From Haemonchus contortus (lineage: Eukaryota; Nematoda; Chromadorea; Rhabditida; Trichostrongylidae), in NCBI GenBank assembly GCA_000469685.2, contig LS997565.1, positions 27,028,645 to 27,092,644 of the forward strand: a DNA stretch of 64,000 nucleotides, in the 5' to 3' direction. The translations under genes and the position numbers were made by a program. Numbering within the stretch: position 1 is the stretch's first letter; each line of letters opens with the position of its first letter. The notes under the pieces are model-generated. The model was not told the DNA's origin. It did no database searches and saw only the letters and a list, made by a program, of their open reading frames with translations. Positions 1 to 11,309 of the stretch are shown piece by piece.

Positions 1-85
1 CCCTCAATCCTCCTCCAAGTCTGATCGCGCAGAAGACGCTGGCAAGCTCGTTAATTTGATATACACTAGAAAACCCTGAAAAAAT

Positions 86-246
86 CATTTGATGTACTGT
101 AGGAATGTCGATGACTCTTTCATCGTAACATCAACACAGTTCGGAGTTGACGAGTGTTTTCGAATCATGAATGGACGTCACACCCTTACCTTAACACTCA
201 GGTCAAGGATCCAGTGGCTTGCTGGTGGAAGCAGTGCCGTGAAACT
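86..246 (+). pseudogene. Penelope-like reverse transcriptase fragment
   Basis: This short stretch reads as part of a reverse transcriptase palm. A YCR-x-VDDSF segment corresponds to the YxDD catalytic motif and is followed by DECFRIMN, much like the palm motif of the Penelope-like element at 58271-59415 (YCRYIDDCF, then a DTCYDLLN segment). The residue before VDD is Asn where the other copy has Tyr. A degenerate IQWLA segment lines up with the DNWLPFLN region of that copy. The frame ends where a mariner-derived inverted repeat begins at about 249, so the fragment was probably truncated by that insertion. It cannot be functional. A fragment of another RT family is less likely because of the close motif match to the other copy. 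Confidence 0.6.
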
Positions 247-248
247 AT

Positions 249-640
249 TAGGTCGATGCATAATTATTGCGGGTTTTTTTCAGCAAATTTTACTTGAAGA
301 AGCGGTAGAAATATCTAGCAAAGACATGTTCAAATAATTACTCCGGAACATATCCACCATCTACGTCAAGCATTGCTTCCCATTTGCTAGGCACTCGGAT
401 TCCACAAGCAAAGAAGTTCGATTCTTGGAGGCAATCACGCGTTGACGTTGGCCATCAAGCCATCCAATTTGTCGGAAGTTCTGTTCGTTAACCAATTTTT
501 CAACGGGAGATCAACGTGATACTCCATAGGAGTTTCTGTTGGCCGATTGGGCAACCGTAGAAGCAAATTTCATTCTTTATTCGACTTTGGCTGACTGTTC
601 CATCTTGCATTCTCTCAGTGTGTTTCTTGTGAATGCACAA
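249..640 (-). mobile_element. mariner-derived remnant (family with GATGCATAATTATTGCGG ends)
   Basis: The sequence starts with a terminal repeat (TAGGTCGATGCATAATTAT) that matches the ends of the elements at 34895-35689 and 41077-41642. Read on the minus strand, the interior aligns with the transposase C-terminal remnant of the 41077 copy, including a segment around AKWEAML and a Val-Pro-Glu region with stops. The far end is missing or too diverged to place, so the right limit is approximate. It is a dead, truncated copy. Confidence 0.65.
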
Positions 641-2285
641 AGAGAGCTAACATTGAGACTTTTCAAATATGGATTCTACTGTGACTGAATGAAAAAATGC
701 AGCGGAGGGTACATGCATTGAGCATGCTTCTGGGGCAAGCAGGTACTTTTCTCCCTAGTCTCCCAGTCTTCATCCTTTGAACAGTAGCTAACGACGCACT
801 TGTACAGAGGTTCTACGTCTTAATGATGGCTATGCTTTTCGATCCAACGAAGTTTTTCTCCTCAAACAGAATAAAATCTCGATAAACTGCATTATCCGAC
901 AAAAAAGACTTACTCAGCTCAGTTTAAATTATTCATTTTGATATCTTTCTTGATATTCGATAAGTAGTTCAAATTCAACCGCTACTGCAACAAGTAGCTT
1001 CTAATTATAACAATGAAAAACCACCTTACCAAAATAAAAAGTAATTTTGATTCATCTTGCAACGGTTTACGAGTTGCCTCTCCTCGACTGATCAAATTCT
1101 GATGACTGCCCTGAGGGGTAGATTGACTCTGATAATCGAATCCGATCATCTGATCTCATGTTTGATTCGAAATCTGGGATCAAAGTGTACAGCTTTGAAA
1201 GCGTCTGTGGCGAGCATGTCAACTTGTAAACACCGCTGCTCTTGTCCCAAGTGTTCCTTTTTGGTGGAGTAGCAGACTCCTATGAGCTACATATATGGAG
1301 GTTCCTATCTTCAATGCATACGCTCGTGTTCGTGTAGAATGTTGAATTTGGACGCTTACAAAACAATAGCACCAGTTATGCAGATCATCTACAGCTCTAA
1401 TCCTTCCCTGAAGAACACAGAAAATGGTCCCTAAAGGCGTCTTATGATGATGGAATGTCCCAGTTTTCAAGAGCGATTCGTATCTTCTTGAGGAAGGTAG
1501 GGATGCCAAATTCTTGTTCAAAATAGATTTGCGACTGATCTGCGGCCTTTTGCACTTCTGGGATGGTGCTCGAGCAGTTTCGCAGAATTCCTTCAAAAAT
1601 GCAACATGCAAAGTATCTTTTACTGATCCGTTGAAGGAAACTCTGACATAGCGACACCTTTCCGTTGAAAGGAACGAAAAGTCATCGGAAGTATCAGTGC
1701 TACACTACGTGATGCTAAGTGTTTACCACAGACCAAGTAATGATTTAGATACAGTCGATATTGCTGATTCCCTCTAGTATCTTGGTGATTCCTACGATGT
1801 AGCTCGAGCTAATCCCGAGAGGGAACCTTGAGTCGTTTAGGCGATAGGGGAAAATGGTTCTTCAAGAGAACGTAGTTTCCCATTTCTAGTCATCGCCCAT
1901 GCCCTCCCTTTCGAGGCCCTTTCTTATAAAAGGCGTTTTTATGTAGCTGCACGATCGATGTGGAAGAAGCAAAAGTGAAACACAGAAATTCCCCCTAGCA
2001 CGCCAAAGGTCTGGCATGGTGGATGGTTGGGGTCAGTCGTTTTTAACCAAGCACATGATGCAGTTTTAGGTCGAGACAGAGCGCTGCTCTTGGTCTCATC
2101 AAGCATAATTACCGAAAAGTAAAGCCTTAGATTACAATCAGAAGTAAAGTAACCCATGAAAAAAGAAAGTCGATGCGTAGTTAACCAAAAAAAGCCTATG
2201 TTGCAGTGTTCGTTAAATAAGCACTGACTGACTGGAGCCTCTGGGTTCTCAGGAGTGTGGTGCCGTAGGAACGAAACCGTCGCGT
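641..2285. other. spacer with no recognised gene
   Basis: Only short, overlapping open frames on both strands occur here, none with a recognisable domain or convincing splice pattern. I see nothing else that I can support. Confidence 0.5.
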
Positions 2286-2306
2286 CGCGGCGACAGAGTC
2301 GCCGCG
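2286..2306. repeat. perfect GC-rich hairpin
   Basis: CGCGGCGAC and GTCGCCGCG form a perfect 9-bp stem around a 3-nt AGA loop in an otherwise AT-rich spacer. No U-tract follows, and function is unknown. Confidence 0.8.
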
Positions 2307-3885
2307 CGCGAAGGAAAGTAGCGGGATGCAGTAACAGGTAAGAAATTTAGGAACAAAAGAAATAACATTTTGAACATGTTTAAAGTAGTAATCGCATAGC
2401 GATTGAGCTGTATGAAGAACGCTAGATCTGTTACAATGAGGCAAATGGTTCGCGACAGCCGCGTGCGGCGGATCGATTACACAGGACCGTTCCTACTCCC
2501 CGTCTCCCAGTTCTCAGTACTTCATCGAATAGGCTTCTATAACCTCCAAACATACAGTATGGTCGGGAGAATCGAAATTGCAATAGCTTCTCTGAAGTCA
2601 AAATACGGACGATATCAGGGTAAAACAGTTCCATTCTCAGGAAAGACATCCCGGGACAAGATATATTGCCAGTGTCTCGGTGTTTACTAAAGTTGAAATG
2701 AATAATCAAAAAACTGAAAAGGTCACCCTGAACGCAGTTTTTCTCCGATGTAACAGTCACCTGATCACCTTGCAGAGTGCTGCAAATACAGTTCGGGAAC
2801 ATCACAGGTCCTCTAGAGTTTCGATGCTCCCCTAGTCCCAATGGGCTTAAGGTTTTGTTCCACTTTAAGATCCCTTTATTTGCAGTATCCGTTTCTGTGT
2901 AGAACGGAATAAAAACCTGTGAATCAGTTATGAGATGGTCTCCAAGAGATGTGTTCGCGACTAAAGGTGAAACCTAAGTAAATGACAGAGTAGGACCACC
3001 TCAAGAGCTTGAAAGATGTGATTTTAAAGCGAATTGTTATTTTCTACAAGAGAGACCCGAAAGCAAAATCAGTTTTTCAAACTCGACGTATCGCCCACGT
3101 TCAATAGTGCGCGCCTTGGTAAGGACGTGCGATCGATACCCAAATCAACTATGAGCAAAGTTCCCGATTACATTCACTAGTTCATGTTCGATATGGACTC
3201 GAACATGTCCCAATATGCATGAGAAAGGAAGTTGTGAAGACCTTTTATGGGAGGATCAGCATCTGCAGGAGTTGTTTTCCGCCCGCTGTCGCACTGGCAC
3301 TTGCGACGCGGCCCCTCGAAAAATGACTCTTTTACTGAGTTTTTCTGAAATCCTCCGAATTGCTTTCACAGACAGCTACGTTGGTTGTAGAATACTGACA
3401 GCTCTTCTCGAATGTGGCGGTTTTGCCCAGATTCCTTGCGTTTGAAACGCGATAAAAGGATGGAAATCGCGCCAATGATGTTTTCCGTTTCGAGAAAAAC
3501 AGTTGTAACATGAAAATGAAAACAAATATCACCGAAATTATCAATGATTCTATCAGACGAAAACATTCCGCCACATCCGGGGAAGGTGTCCGTATTGAAA
3601 CGCAAGACCTTCCGCATGAAAAGTTCTCCAAACGCAGTCATCTCGAAAAATTTCTCTGACGCCGTGGTTTGGAAGGTTCTTTTGCACTGAATACCAAGTG
3701 TTTCGGGACGATTTCATACTTGCCAGAAAGCAGAGACCTTTCTTCTTCACATCTGTCATAAAACTTCAGGAATGACTGCTATTCCTGAGTTTTCAGGAGG
3801 CTTTTCCGACGAATACTTACAGCGTCAGGGCGCGTATCACGCTTTCGAGCAAACTCTTTGGTGGAGGCGCAACGGGGGAACCCTT
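2307..3885. other. spacer upstream of histone H1
   Basis: No gene is recognised. The last few hundred bases should contain the H1 promoter elements upstream of the TATA box. Short open frames on both strands show no domain. Confidence 0.45.
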
Positions 3886-3890
3886 CACGC

Positions 3891-3898
3891 TATATATA
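3891..3898 (+). promoter_or_regulatory. TATA box of histone H1 gene
   Basis: TATATATA lies 93 bp upstream of the H1 start codon and is followed by a short leader. Strong TATA boxes are typical of histone genes, so this is probably the core promoter. Confidence 0.7.
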
Positions 3899-3991
3899 AC
3901 AATCGGCCGGGCTGCCTGTCATCGTCTCGCTCAGGTTGTGCTGAACTGCGTATTCCCGTTGAAATCAGTTATACTAAATTGGACTTTAAGT

Positions 3992-4832
3992 ATGTCTGAG
4001 GCTACTGAAGCTCAAGCTGCTGCTCCGAGCACAACGACGGCTGCAAAGAAGTCGAAGGTATACTTGTATGGCCTATACTTTGAATTCATTGTGAGGCTGT
4101 TTTGGTTTTGTACTGAAGTTATAAGAATAGTTTCAGGCTGCAAAGCCCAAAGGAGAGAAAAAGTCGAAAGCTGCTCCAAGTCATCCTGTGTATGGTGCTA
4201 TGATCAAGGCTGCCATCAAGGGAATTGAGGATCGCAAGGGAGCGTCTAAGCAAGCTATTTTTAAGTACATCGTTCAGAAGTATAAGCTCGGTGATAATGA
4301 GAAAATGGTGAGTTGTGATGAATATAGTGTCGAGGTGTAAGCTACTTTTCTGCTATAATTTGCACTGATGATTGCTTGATTGCAGATCAATGCTCACCTT
4401 CGCTTGGCACTCAAAAAGGGTGTCCAGTCTGGGCTTCTCAAACAGGCTTCGGGAACTGGTGCTGCTGGAAGGTTCCGCCTTGGAGATAAATCTGAAGCAC
4501 CAACGAAACCGAAAGTCGCCAAGAAGCCTAAGCCAGCCGGTGAGGGGGCTACACCGAAGAAAGCGGCAGCTGCCAAGCCCAAGGTAGTACTGATATTGTG
4601 TTCTTCTTTCTTTCATCAAAGTAGTGTAAGTCACTGTTGCGAATGATTTACTTGATGATCGATTCATTTTCAGGCTCCCAAGGCAAAGAAGGAGAAATCT
4701 GCCAAATCTCCGAAGAAATCAGCGAAGCCAAAAGCAAAAACTGCCAAGTCACCGAAGAAGGCCAGTTCCACGAAAAAAGCGGCTCCGAAGCCGAAGAAGA
4801 CTACCAAGAAGGCTGCTGCTGCAAAAGCGTGA
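3992..4832 (+). CDS. H1: linker histone H1, four exons
   Basis: This gene encodes a linker histone that binds nucleosome entry/exit DNA and compacts chromatin. Exons are 3992-4057, 4137-4307, 4386-4583 and 4674-4832. All introns are phase 0, have GT donors and CAG acceptors, and are 78-90 nt long. The product is 197 aa. It has an Ala/Thr/Lys-rich N-tail (1-35), a winged-helix globular domain from about residue 36 (SHPVYGAMIKAAI) to about 112 (AGRFRL), and a C-tail of Lys/Ala/Pro with SPKK-type repeats. The start is the first ATG behind the TATA box, and the protein begins MSEA. A downstream AATAAA implies a polyadenylated message rather than a stem-loop histone mRNA. The reading frame is intact. 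Which nematode H1 paralogue it is cannot be settled here. Confidence 0.97.
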
Positions 4833-4959
4833 ATTCCTATTACTTACCATTGTTGAGGTTAACATGATCTCTTGTACATAATAGTATATTGGTTATTGAA
4901 GTTACTTATATTACGGTTACTGCTATTCAGTTCAGAGAAGAGTACAACTATTTGTTGTT

Positions 4960-4965
4960 AATAAA
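4960..4965 (+). terminator. polyadenylation signal of histone H1
   Basis: AATAAA occurs 128 bp after the H1 stop codon, the expected distance. No histone-type 3' stem-loop is evident between the stop and this site. Confidence 0.75.
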
Positions 4966-4989
4966 CCATTATTAGATTGCAGCTGATCC

Positions 4990-7931
4990 ATGTGGGAAGG
5001 GGTAGGTGGGTGAATGGGTTTCGTTTTCATATTCTTGCAGAGAATTTTTGTTGCGAGTCCGTGAAGTTTCGTAGAATGGTCGTTTCGTCACCATTACAGT
5101 AAACATAACCTTTATTTCGGCGTGCGGAATTGGCAGATCACGTTGATTTAATTTCTATCGATTCTTCGATCTCCATTTTTTTTTATTAGTTTGGATGGCA
5201 GTGAAGTGGTATGGTGTGGTTATTACATTGCTATGTTGGTGTGGGTACATTTTTTATAGCTCATTTGGTAGTACAATTTTTACTAGCCAAAAAAGGTAGC
5301 GGTATGATTATGATGCGAACAGTTTTGAGAGGGTACCACTGAGTGCTCTTCGAGTCAATCATCTTGATAGCAATAAAGTGGTCTGCAAAAGCAGGCATTA
5401 GCTGGTCGCTGGTCGGGAGAGTTAGCCCTTTCGACCAGACCCGTCTGCGCCTTCACGAGAATTTGACTTTATCTGGTCGTCGTGTGGGATATTGGAGCTG
5501 TAAGTCAGAAGCGATTGTGACAAAAGCGTCTCTTTACGGGGGGGGGGGGGCTTCTTTTTCGAGTTTCCATTGCTTAATTCCAGTTCCTCTCTTTGGAGTC
5601 TGAAAATAAGTTTCGAACTACACCGGAAGGCCAATGTTTTAGGCCTCTAGGGACTTGATTATTCACAATTTTCGCGATTGTTACGAGTTGTCGAACCTCA
5701 TTCCTCCTGGAAATGACACGAATTCCGATCTCTGGTGTTGAGTGCGATCATACAAATTAAGCTTTATCGGCACGTTTTCATGGGATTCTTATGAGGGTAG
5801 GGATCAGGAAATGCCACAGTAGCCCATGGAAGGCGTTATATGGAAGCACGGCTGTCTTCAATAACACCGCCATTCTGCTAGTGTATGGGTCCATTCTACG
5901 GGATGTTTTTTTACTTACTGCTTCCTTTTTGACGTACTGATGACCTTTGTATTTTTCCATGCTCCCCTATCGTTTTGAAAACGAAAGGCATTCAAAGATC
6001 AGCAGAAGAAATGCGATTGTTAGGAAAAAATGCTTTGATGGAACCGTTTGAAGAGCCCTGACTGGAGAGTTTCTCTTGAATCACCTATCTGTCACAGATT
6101 ATTTTTGGGTTGCCATTAGGTTGGTGGGCAAGCACGTACACTTGCGTGGTAAATAATTCGAAATGACGAAGTTGTTCATGATTCGTGTCAAGTAGCAGTA
6201 CGTCCCGGTAGAATGGGATCTTGAGCACAAATTTGAGGCAATAAATAAGAATGCAAGTGCATTCACGGTGTTTGTGGATATTCTGAGGACGTTATAAGCA
6301 GAGGGTTTTCAAAAAATTCGAACTGCTCTTGATGTATAGCTGTTTTGATGTACCAATGTTATTAATCCAAGCGAAATCGTCGTCGCAAGTTGACTTTGCC
6401 ATCTCGGAGGCTAACTTAACTTTCCTCGACGAATTCGCTCCATTGCTCTGAATTTGAACGACTCTGAGGATTCTCTAGAGCTACCCTATGTATCGGCTTC
6501 CATATAGGAGGAATTGCTATAACTTCGCGCAGTGAGCGACAGACCGTTTCCTGTCCTCTCTGTTCCTAATTACATTTGCGCTGCCTGTTAAAGGTACAGT
6601 TCACGATAAAGATCCTTCCTGATATATCACACTAAGGTGTATCTATGACCGCCCGGTGTCCCATATGTTGCTCTATCAGATCAGTAGACGGCCTAAAAAG
6701 GCGCTACGAGGATTAAGAGATTGTATCGGCAGCATGCCACGCCCTTGGCGGACGAGTTTAAGTGGCGTTGCAGGAAGGGCCTCATTTTCCGAAAATTCAG
6801 ACAACTAGTCTTGACCTATGGATACAGTGGGAAGAAGTTTGAACTTTTTTTGGGCTCGATGTAATCAGGTCTTTAAGCAATTAACAACATTCGAAATCTC
6901 ATCCGAATATCCCTTACATGCCATTTCCGTCTTGCTGATCTCTTACAACCTCTAATTTCATTACATTAAGGAGACCTTATAGTTTGCAAACTAGCTAATT
7001 CTTTCGTTCGCACCGATAAACTACTATGGCAACACTTCCGCTTCACAAATTGAAGCAGATAACCGAAAATTATCGTGAACAGTGCCTTCATTGTTCGATT
7101 CGAGCAGCGTCAGCTTTTTCTGTTAGCAAGTGCTCATACACTGATAAAGATTCCCGCATAAAATCATTTCCGTTGAGTAAAATTCAGGTTTCGAGGTTAC
7201 GAGATGCATGGTATTCTTCCCGGACTATTTTGGAAGAATACTGCAAATCACGGATGCCCCCACTTACCTGTTTGCATAAGTCGTTGCTGCAGTCGGATAT
7301 TCTTACGCTAGGTAAATGAAATGATTTAGGTTTAATGTCTGCTGAGTAAATAGCTAAAGAAGCTGCAGCTAACTATTTCATGTCAAATTTGCTAGAAACG
7401 TTTTTGAAAAGCGTCCCATGATAGCTGGACGTACCTCTATGTAATGGCGCGGTAAGACCGAGTTCGTCGCGATGTTTTCCATGGTAATTTAGTAATAATT
7501 AGTTGTCAGTATCTACTTTTATATTGTACTGTGTATATTTTATATTTTTAAATATTTTAAATACTCAGTATTAATTTTGACATAGTTGTTAATGAAGTAT
7601 GACCTTAAACATGAAGACAAGAACGAAGACAATACAGTGCCATTATCTATTGCCTAACTCTCGACTAGGGAATGAGTTAATGTGCACAAAGGGCAAATTC
7701 ATGGCCCAGGGATGTTCTTGATAAAAATCTTTTAGAATAGTCCTCAGCTGACCTCAAAAGCTAATCACGGAACACTCTCAGAAGAACAATAGAATTCACA
7801 CTTCTAGGCACTAATCAGACAATTTTTTTTGAAAATATTTTGAGTTGATCATGTTCGCATCCTCCCTCACGACACTCGCTTGAAAACGGTCTGAAAAAGA
7901 TCTGAAACAAGCAGCATCAAGATTTACTCCC
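4990..7931. other. spacer with no recognised gene
   Basis: I find no exon chain here. Visible items are a run of 13 G at 5538-5550, and an isolated terminal-repeat-like stretch beginning TTAAAGGTACAGTTCACGAT at 6588 that matches the ends of the TTAA-flanked MITEs at 34088 and 45871 and has no partner end nearby. A 97-codon frame at 7026-7319 (+) has no recognised domain, and I do not call it a gene. Confidence 0.5.
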
Positions 7932-9188
7932 TACAGGGTGGGCCAAAATTATGATTACACAGACATCACATCCCCGAAAACGAATAGAAAGCTAATAAAG
8001 CAAACCAATTTCAGAGGAGTGTTTATCACTAATCTGTTATCAAAATAGTACATTGAAACTGGGTTCTGTTGCTTTCTGCCTTAACCCTACCCCGGAGACG
8101 ACGATAGACGGCATTGACGGTGGCACGCGGCTAAAGTCGTCTAGTTAATCCCGGCTTTTTGCATGGCATTTTCGAGATTATTCCAGTCCTTGTTTGGGCT
8201 AATGCATGCGTCTATTTCCAAGGTTGAGGCATCCATGGGATTTAGGTCAGGGCACCAAAGTGGTCACTGATTGAAGGTTATGAAGTCAGAGACACATTTC
8301 ACGTAATCTCTGGACAATTTCTGATCTGCGATCAGGAGCTTCATCTTGACAATATGTCCAATTTGAATAGACAAAGTGTCCTATTGTGCATGACGATATC
8401 GATCAGGTCACCAAATAAACTTTTACTCCTTAATTTACAAAATGATTGTTTTTGCCTAGGCGGTGACGCTCGCAAAGGCCATCGCAGAGAGTCATTGAGT
8501 CTAGCGCTGTATCACTCCCATTTCTTCCAGCTTCATACACATCTTGTCGCTCTGCTTATTGAGCACCTTTTTCACCGTGAATAACTTTTCGTCGGTGAAC
8601 AGGAACTTCCTACGTCAATTTTTTTCAAGGGAGGGGGGGGGGGGACGCTTCTGTGAGTCAACTTTATCTTCTATTTAGCCTGCTCACTGGGGATGTCACT
8701 TTTAGATCGTATAAAGGCCTTTTTATGCAGATGATGCTTCACGATTTCGCGCAGGAAACGTCATGAGATATACATTCATTTAGCCATTTTGAGCTCGGAA
8801 TGAACTTCGCTGCTACGTAGACTTTCGCCCTGCTTTCTTAACTCCCCCTAAATATAATCGCAGGCCTCTCAGGTTTACCATGTCTATCTGCAATTGTTCC
8901 TATCTCTCGGAAGCGTCTTATGCTTGAATGTACCTCCTGCCTTTTTACGGTAAGTCATCTGCAGATGCACCGCGCCAAGAGTGCTTCTAAATGCAAAGCG
9001 ACCATTTATTCATCGGGTAGTGACGCTTACACTAATTTCAAGTTCTATCAAAAGTTTAGTACCATTAGGAAGGCAATAATGTAAACCACCTTGCGAAAGT
9101 AAGAAAGCGAACCAGTTGTTATGAACTCCAGAAAAAATTGTTATGAGCGTCAGGTCGCGCTGTAATCGTAATTTTGGCCCACCCTGTA
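7932..9188 (-). mobile_element. decayed Tc1/mariner transposon
   Basis: The element is bounded by TA dinucleotides and inverted repeats of about 27 bp that begin TACAGGGTGGGCCAAAATTA at the left and are mirrored at 9161-9188 with one mismatch. On the minus strand, remnants of a transposase C-terminus read WCPDLNPMDASTLE, the conserved PDLNP motif before the last catalytic acid, interrupted by stops and frameshifts. A run of 12 G lies at 8633-8644. At 1257 bp the length is normal for the superfamily. The element cannot encode a working transposase but could in principle be mobilised in trans. Confidence 0.85.
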
Positions 9189-10404
9189 TATTGACCATAA
9201 GCAAAGATAAGACGAGTCAATGAAAATAGGCGCAAGAAAAGAAGGGCGGCCTTCTGCAGAACATGAGAAGCGAAGAGGTAGCGCCATCCATAGCCTGGCC
9301 TCATCACGGTGAAGTGATCTCGTGAGATAGCAATAATCGTTAGGAAGTTTCTGCTACATTTGCTCAGTTAGATTGTAATTTTTTGCAGTTCAAAGAAATT
9401 CATACTTCTCATAGAATCATTTTTGTTCATCTCCACGCAGGATTGATGACCGCACAAAAGTGATCTTGCATGAGCGACCATGCCCCGTATTCCGCATTTT
9501 TTGGACAGTGGCATTATGACCATTCATTAGGTAGATTACTGATTCAATTGAACGCAAACAGTCAGACTTTAATGCGAGGTTGGAACTGTGACAAAAAGCC
9601 AGTTTTGTGCCAGATCGTAAGGTCCGCTGTATAGAATCAGTATTTTTACCGCCTGCCTGCGGCTGCTGCTTTTGAAAAGGCATTTTGGAGAGCAGGATAA
9701 TTCGACATGATATTCGCTATACTTACTTTCGACTGGCTCGACTACTTGATTTGAGTTCATCAGTCATGCCATCAATGGCTCATAGCTACTTCTGCAGAAA
9801 AAACGAAAAAAAGATTAAAAAACACATGGGAACAGACCTAATTTTAGCCGCTAGCGTTAAAGGCACAGTAGTAGGGGCCCCAAAACCGGCTTAGCTGACG
9901 TGCACAGTTAAGGCGGACGGGTTGCTGAAGCTGTGGAGGTAGCGCCATTCGCGCCGAGATCCTTACCTTGCACGCAGGCTGCCTACTGTACCCACCTATA
10001 GGCAATGGCGCGCTCATTCAAACAGCTCGTCTAAGAACTTCTTCCATGCATTTTCTGTCATCATATTGTCGTCCAACCTCCAATTCTACTTCTTTTTTGT
10101 AGCTTAAAATTCCTTCAGTACGCCGATTTTACCGTTTTTTGCCACTTTTGTTTTGCATTATTCTGATCTATCACTTCCACTACACGTCTGATTCGAGTCC
10201 TCTAACTTGTATATAATTTATTATAATACAGGGAAAAATCGCTTCCACTTGGAAGCTAATACTGATGGTGTAGAGATTTCAAGGAAAAAGGAGAATCCGA
10301 AGTGTTATTTACGCATAAGTAGTTTCCTACAGGAAGGAGGAGGGCCCGGCGAAGCCGGGCGACACCATAAGGAGGGAAGCCTGGCGTTAGCCGGGCGGCC
10401 CGAC
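9189..10404. other. spacer; two paired hairpins near the right end
   Basis: No gene is recognised. A lone TTAAAGGCACAGTA at 9857 resembles a MITE end. At 10344-10360 GCCCGGC/GCCGGGC forms a perfect 7-bp stem with a GAA loop, and 10380-10397 holds a similar GC-rich stem. Both sit just upstream of the SINE copy and may belong to its extended head. Confidence 0.45.
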
Positions 10405-10605
10405 TGGTGGCATATGAGCCATTAAGAAGGCGAGGGCAAGCGGGGTCATGGTAGTGTAGGAGATAAGAGCACGGTCCCCGGAAGGGACAAGTACGGGTAC
10501 GAGTCCCGTCCGAGACTGAAGTTTTGTCCATAAATCGCCAATCTTGTGGGACTTTCGCAACGCGTACTGCGGCGACATAACAGCAGCTAACAAAACATCA
10601 AGACC
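10405..10605 (+). mobile_element. tRNA-derived SINE, copy 1 (TAGTGT family)
   Basis: This matches the copies at 35393-35600 and 54950-55075. It has an A-box-like TAGTGTAGGAGATAAGAGC, a B-box GGTACGAGTCC at about 10494-10504, and an unrelated tail (AAGTTTTGTCCATAAATCG onward). The tRNA-like head would be transcribed by RNA polymerase III on the + strand. Ends are set by comparison with copy 2 and are approximate. Confidence 0.7.
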
Positions 10606-11309
10606 GACAAACCGAAAACTTATGAACCGACACACCGAGTTACTGCTTTATAAGTAAGAGAGATTAACAGACTTTACGGTTGATAGCTGCTGAAAAGAGT
10701 ATTAGATTAGTATAGAGATAGTACTTTCATCCGACTCCTTCGTTATATTCCGATAATGGATCATGAAACGAACTGCACTGATAACAATAAGTCTGGCGAC
10801 AAATCCAAGCAGCCTTTTTGTTAATGGATTTCGAATACTACACTGAAGAATTCCAACGCTGAAGGATGTTATTCTCAATGTAAGAAGATCGTGATTGCAT
10901 GGACTGATATAGAGAGAGTCAGGAGCGTAAACTCTTACATGTTCTCTATTCGTCTAAGGCCACACAGAAAAAGGTTCTGATAACACGACCTTAAGCATAC
11001 CTAAAGTTCTGAGCCACAATTTGTGACCGTGAAACGGAAAAAGATGAACCATTACACCTGTTAAACAACACACGGAAGCTTGATGCATTCATTGGCAGAA
11101 ATCGTATCACGTTTTATGTCATCCTACGTAGGGCCTTCTGAAGATTTCCTCCTTTCCCCACGTCGATTCAATTGTGAGCAGAATGCATACCTGGAATGAA
11201 CAACGAGCAGTTTTATCACGGACAATTGCTTGCGAGTGACTTCAAATACTAAAATTCACCACCAATTGCTGCGCTTAAAATGCAGCAGTCACCGTCGTGG
11301 GAAATACCA
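10606..11309. other. spacer with no recognised gene
   Basis: AT-rich sequence without convincing open frames, domains or repeats. Confidence 0.45.

Noticed and set aside
10256..10531. Minus-strand frame reading DGTRTRTCPFRGPCS, with similar frames at 35348-35611 and 54962-55215
   Set aside because: These are translations of the repeated tRNA-derived SINE, not proteins.
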